Of a stretch of 64,000 nucleotides of DNA, positions 62,238-64,000 are shown piece by piece. Each line of letters opens with the position of its first letter. The stretch's first letter is position 1. The notes under the pieces were generated by a model. That model was not told where the DNA came from. It did not search any database and saw only the letters and a program-made list of their open reading frames with translations. The DNA is taken from assembly GCA_012295275.1 (NCBI GenBank), contig CM022676.1, positions 12,597,660 through 12,661,659 on the forward strand, written 5' to 3'. The position numbers were made by a program, and so were the translations under genes. The DNA comes from Chrysomallon squamiferum. Taxonomy: Eukaryota; Mollusca; Gastropoda; Neomphalida; Peltospiridae.

Positions 62238-62454
62238 TTTTTTGTTTTTGGATGTACATAATAAATGTAAATAAGTTAACAACGTTTATGTTCTTATTTT
62301 TAGCTGCAGGTGTTTATAGCATCTTTTAAATCAATAAAAAGACATTTGGCCAAATAAAATAAAATAAAATGTAAATAAGTTAACTACATTCATGTTCTTA
62401 TTCTTTTTAGTAGCAGGTGTTTATAACATCGTTTAAATCAGTAAAAAGAACATT
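61380..62454. other. No supported gene
   Basis: Includes a (TA)n(ATT)n run at 62186-62235 and two near-copies of TGTTCTTATTxTTxTTAG followed by CAGGTGTTTATA at about 62290 and 62395, a local tandem duplication of about 105 bp. Confidence 0.45.
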
Positions 62455-62480
62455 GGTCAAAAAAAAAAAAAAAAAAAAAA

Positions 62481-62655
62481 TAGAAAGAAAAAAGTTTGGA
62501 ATTGTTGGACCAGAAGGAGGCAGCCAGAAAGAAGAAGGACACATCAACAGCAGCAGAGAAGACAACAAACAAACAGGACGCAACCAACACGGACCCGGTG
62601 ATGACTAGGAGACCTTCAACGAGCCAGACAAGTGTGGAAACAACAAGGAGCGGAT
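62481..62655 (+). other. Coding-like fragment after a poly-A run
   Basis: One plus-strand frame, just after a 20-A tract and an in-frame TAG, reads KEKSLELLDQKEAARKKKDT, then TAAEKTTNKQDATNTDPVMT and RRPSTSQTSVETTRSG to TAA. It is rich in Lys, Thr, Ser and Gln and could be the disordered N-terminus of a LINE ORF1. The poly-A before it may be the tail of another insertion. Unproven. Confidence 0.3.
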
Positions 62656-62775
62656 AACGTCTACGAAACATCGCAACCGATTCGTTATAATCCGATATGC
62701 TGGACACTCCCTTGTGTCCTGCAATCGTAAAGAGAACCCACTCTCTTTCCTTATCCACAACTCTTTTTCTGCTAC

Positions 62776-62855
62776 AGACACGCCCGCTGACCTGTCAGAA
62801 AGAGTGCCCGTCGTAGACGTGCTTCACAACAGCTCGCTCTGATTAGCACGTTAAT
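62776..62855 (+). repeat. 80-bp inverted repeat partner (right)
   Basis: Matches the reverse complement of 52861-52941. Preceded by CTTTTTCTGCTACAG, a good acceptor, it encodes DTPADLSERVPVVDVLHNSS then L and a TGA stop. Confidence 0.85.
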
Positions 62856-62859
62856 TTTT

Positions 62860-64000
62860 TTCAAGTTAAAGTTCTTGTTCGCTATAATGTTACGATATAT
62901 AACAGTGTCTTGATGAATCGTGTATGGTTCCATTATTAAAATTATTTTTTTACAGATCGACAGAAATTATTTTGCATTTTCAAATAGCCTAGCGCTAGTA
63001 CAACAGAAACTCCCATAAATTTGTTAAATACTTTAACACCATTTGCTGATAAGGTTCACAGCTGCGGAAGTAATGGTCGTGTTTTTACACATATAGTTTT
63101 CTTTCTTTTTTACCAGTACCAAAATAAGTCTCACTTGTTAAAGCTTTAGCTGTTGAAAAGGGTGATCTGGACCTGCTGTCCACTGACAGAACATAAATAT
63201 CTTATATAATGACCCATGAACTTGCAAAGACCTACAAGGATATGTGAATATCAAGATAAAAACTATTTTATGCAACAAATTCCAGTAACTATCATATTTT
63301 GTCGGTGATGGTGAGTTAACTCCGACCTGACCAGCAAAATGGAAGTGAGTGACATACCACTTTCATTTAGTTTCATTAATCAAACTTGATGCTCAAGCAA
63401 TTTCAGTCTAACAGCAGTTCATTTTAATGTCTATTTAATGGACTCCTAGCCATAAGGAGAAGGTGCTAAAATGATTTGGAAAAAGGATAAGGCCGATGAG
63501 ACCATTTGATTTATTAGACATTTATACATAAAATATGACATTGTTGTTGTATATATAATAAATACAGTGTGCGTCTTCAAACTAACTGATGTTCATGGAA
63601 ACTATGTTTAAAAAGAATATTACAAGTTGCTTATGAGAAAATTGTAAAATAATGTTGGGTTTATTTTTATTTTCCCAGTTTTATGTAGCAGGAGGTAGTA
63701 TGGTGGACAAACGTTGTGATGAACAGATTCATATCCAACTTCACCAAACCCGAGATACTTAAAGGGATGACTACAAAGAGTCTATTGAACGTATCTGTTC
63801 TGATTCTTCAGGCCACTTGCCATTAGCTATTTCTTTATTAGCCGACAGACAAATGACAAGGATAGTCAATGTAATCTTTTGGATTTAATACATTTCTACA
63901 AACTTCATACTTTTGGTAAAGTTAATCAGGAAAATGATGACTTGTTCATGACGGGATAGCAGGTGATAATCATCGGTTTATTTGGGAGATTTATCGAGAG
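62860..64000. other. No supported gene at right edge
   Basis: A TTTATGTAGCAG acceptor at about 63690 is followed by a short open stretch (MVDKRCDEQIHIQLHQTRDT then TAA) on the plus strand. This is too little to call an exon. Confidence 0.35.

Noticed and set aside
61783-62274. 163-codon plus-strand ORF
   Set aside because: Ends in translated TA/ATT repeat, with no domain or conserved motif; likely chance.
62438-62758. 106-codon minus-strand ORF
   Set aside because: Runs into the poly-A tract (poly-Phe) and is antisense to a more coding-like plus-strand frame.

Overview
The window is AT-rich, intron-rich animal DNA with dense microsatellites (CT, ATT, AAAT, CA), many short exons with GT-AG junctions, and decayed retrotransposons and DNA transposons. 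A marine invertebrate, most likely a mollusc, fits best. The evidence is the degenerate motif AGAGTTATTCCTCTTAGACC (a relative of an AAGGGAGATAACTC-type repeat I associate with mollusc genomes), the Jockey-, I- and CR1-like LINEs, and the style of the immunoglobulin receptors. The species call is inference only. Long open reading frames are mostly translated microsatellites. The real genes had to be read as short exons, nearly all with phase-1 borders.

Left part (1-16 kb): a cluster of immunoglobulin-superfamily genes. Gene P (+) enters from outside the window, with the end of an Ig exon (1-48), a 55-nt exon (1445-1499) and a possible terminal exon (1750-1786). Gene A (-) is its inverted paralogue, with an Ig exon at 7130-7456 and a homologous 55-nt exon at 5542-5596. 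A third, broken copy of that small exon lies at 3038-3087. Gene B (+, 9579-15660) looks complete: signal peptide, Ig, Ig+FN3, one transmembrane helix, then two tandem exons that each encode an ITAM-like tyrosine module (YEGL-x8-YSRI and YQGL-x8-YTKL, each followed by YENL). The six exons join to 1374 nt (457 aa) without a frame break. A 200-N assembly gap lies in its first intron, a LINE remnant in its second, and a decayed second copy of half the FN3 domain just after the Ig+FN3 exon.

Middle (16-28 kb): no supported gene. This stretch holds microsatellites, a degenerate tandem array (18.85-19.5 kb), and a segmental duplication (20.5-22.1 kb against 23.3-24.5 kb plus 26.7-27.1 kb).

Gene D (-, 46707 to 28493) is a second apparently complete gene of six phase-1 exons: signal peptide, one cysteine-rich Ig-like domain of the same unusual type as gene A, three hydrophobic segments each on its own exon, and a 113-residue charged Pro/Thr/Lys tail. 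The exons join to 1041 nt (346 aa). Its introns hold a Tc1-type transposon, two Jockey-like LINE copies, a Jockey ORF1 fragment and minisatellites.

Right part (46.7-64 kb): mostly transposon debris. It contains a CR1-like LINE fragment (about 54 kb), an I-type LINE 3' half with a well preserved RNase H domain (59.65-61.36 kb), an unexplained coding-like ORF (57449-57730), and an 80-bp inverted repeat pair 10 kb apart (52.86 and 62.78 kb) that carries a short open frame.

Taken together, the window looks like a locus of rapidly evolving cell-surface Ig receptors. One (gene B) has the architecture of an activating immune or allorecognition receptor with ITAM-like signalling tails. Another (gene D) combines an Ig domain with a multi-span membrane part.
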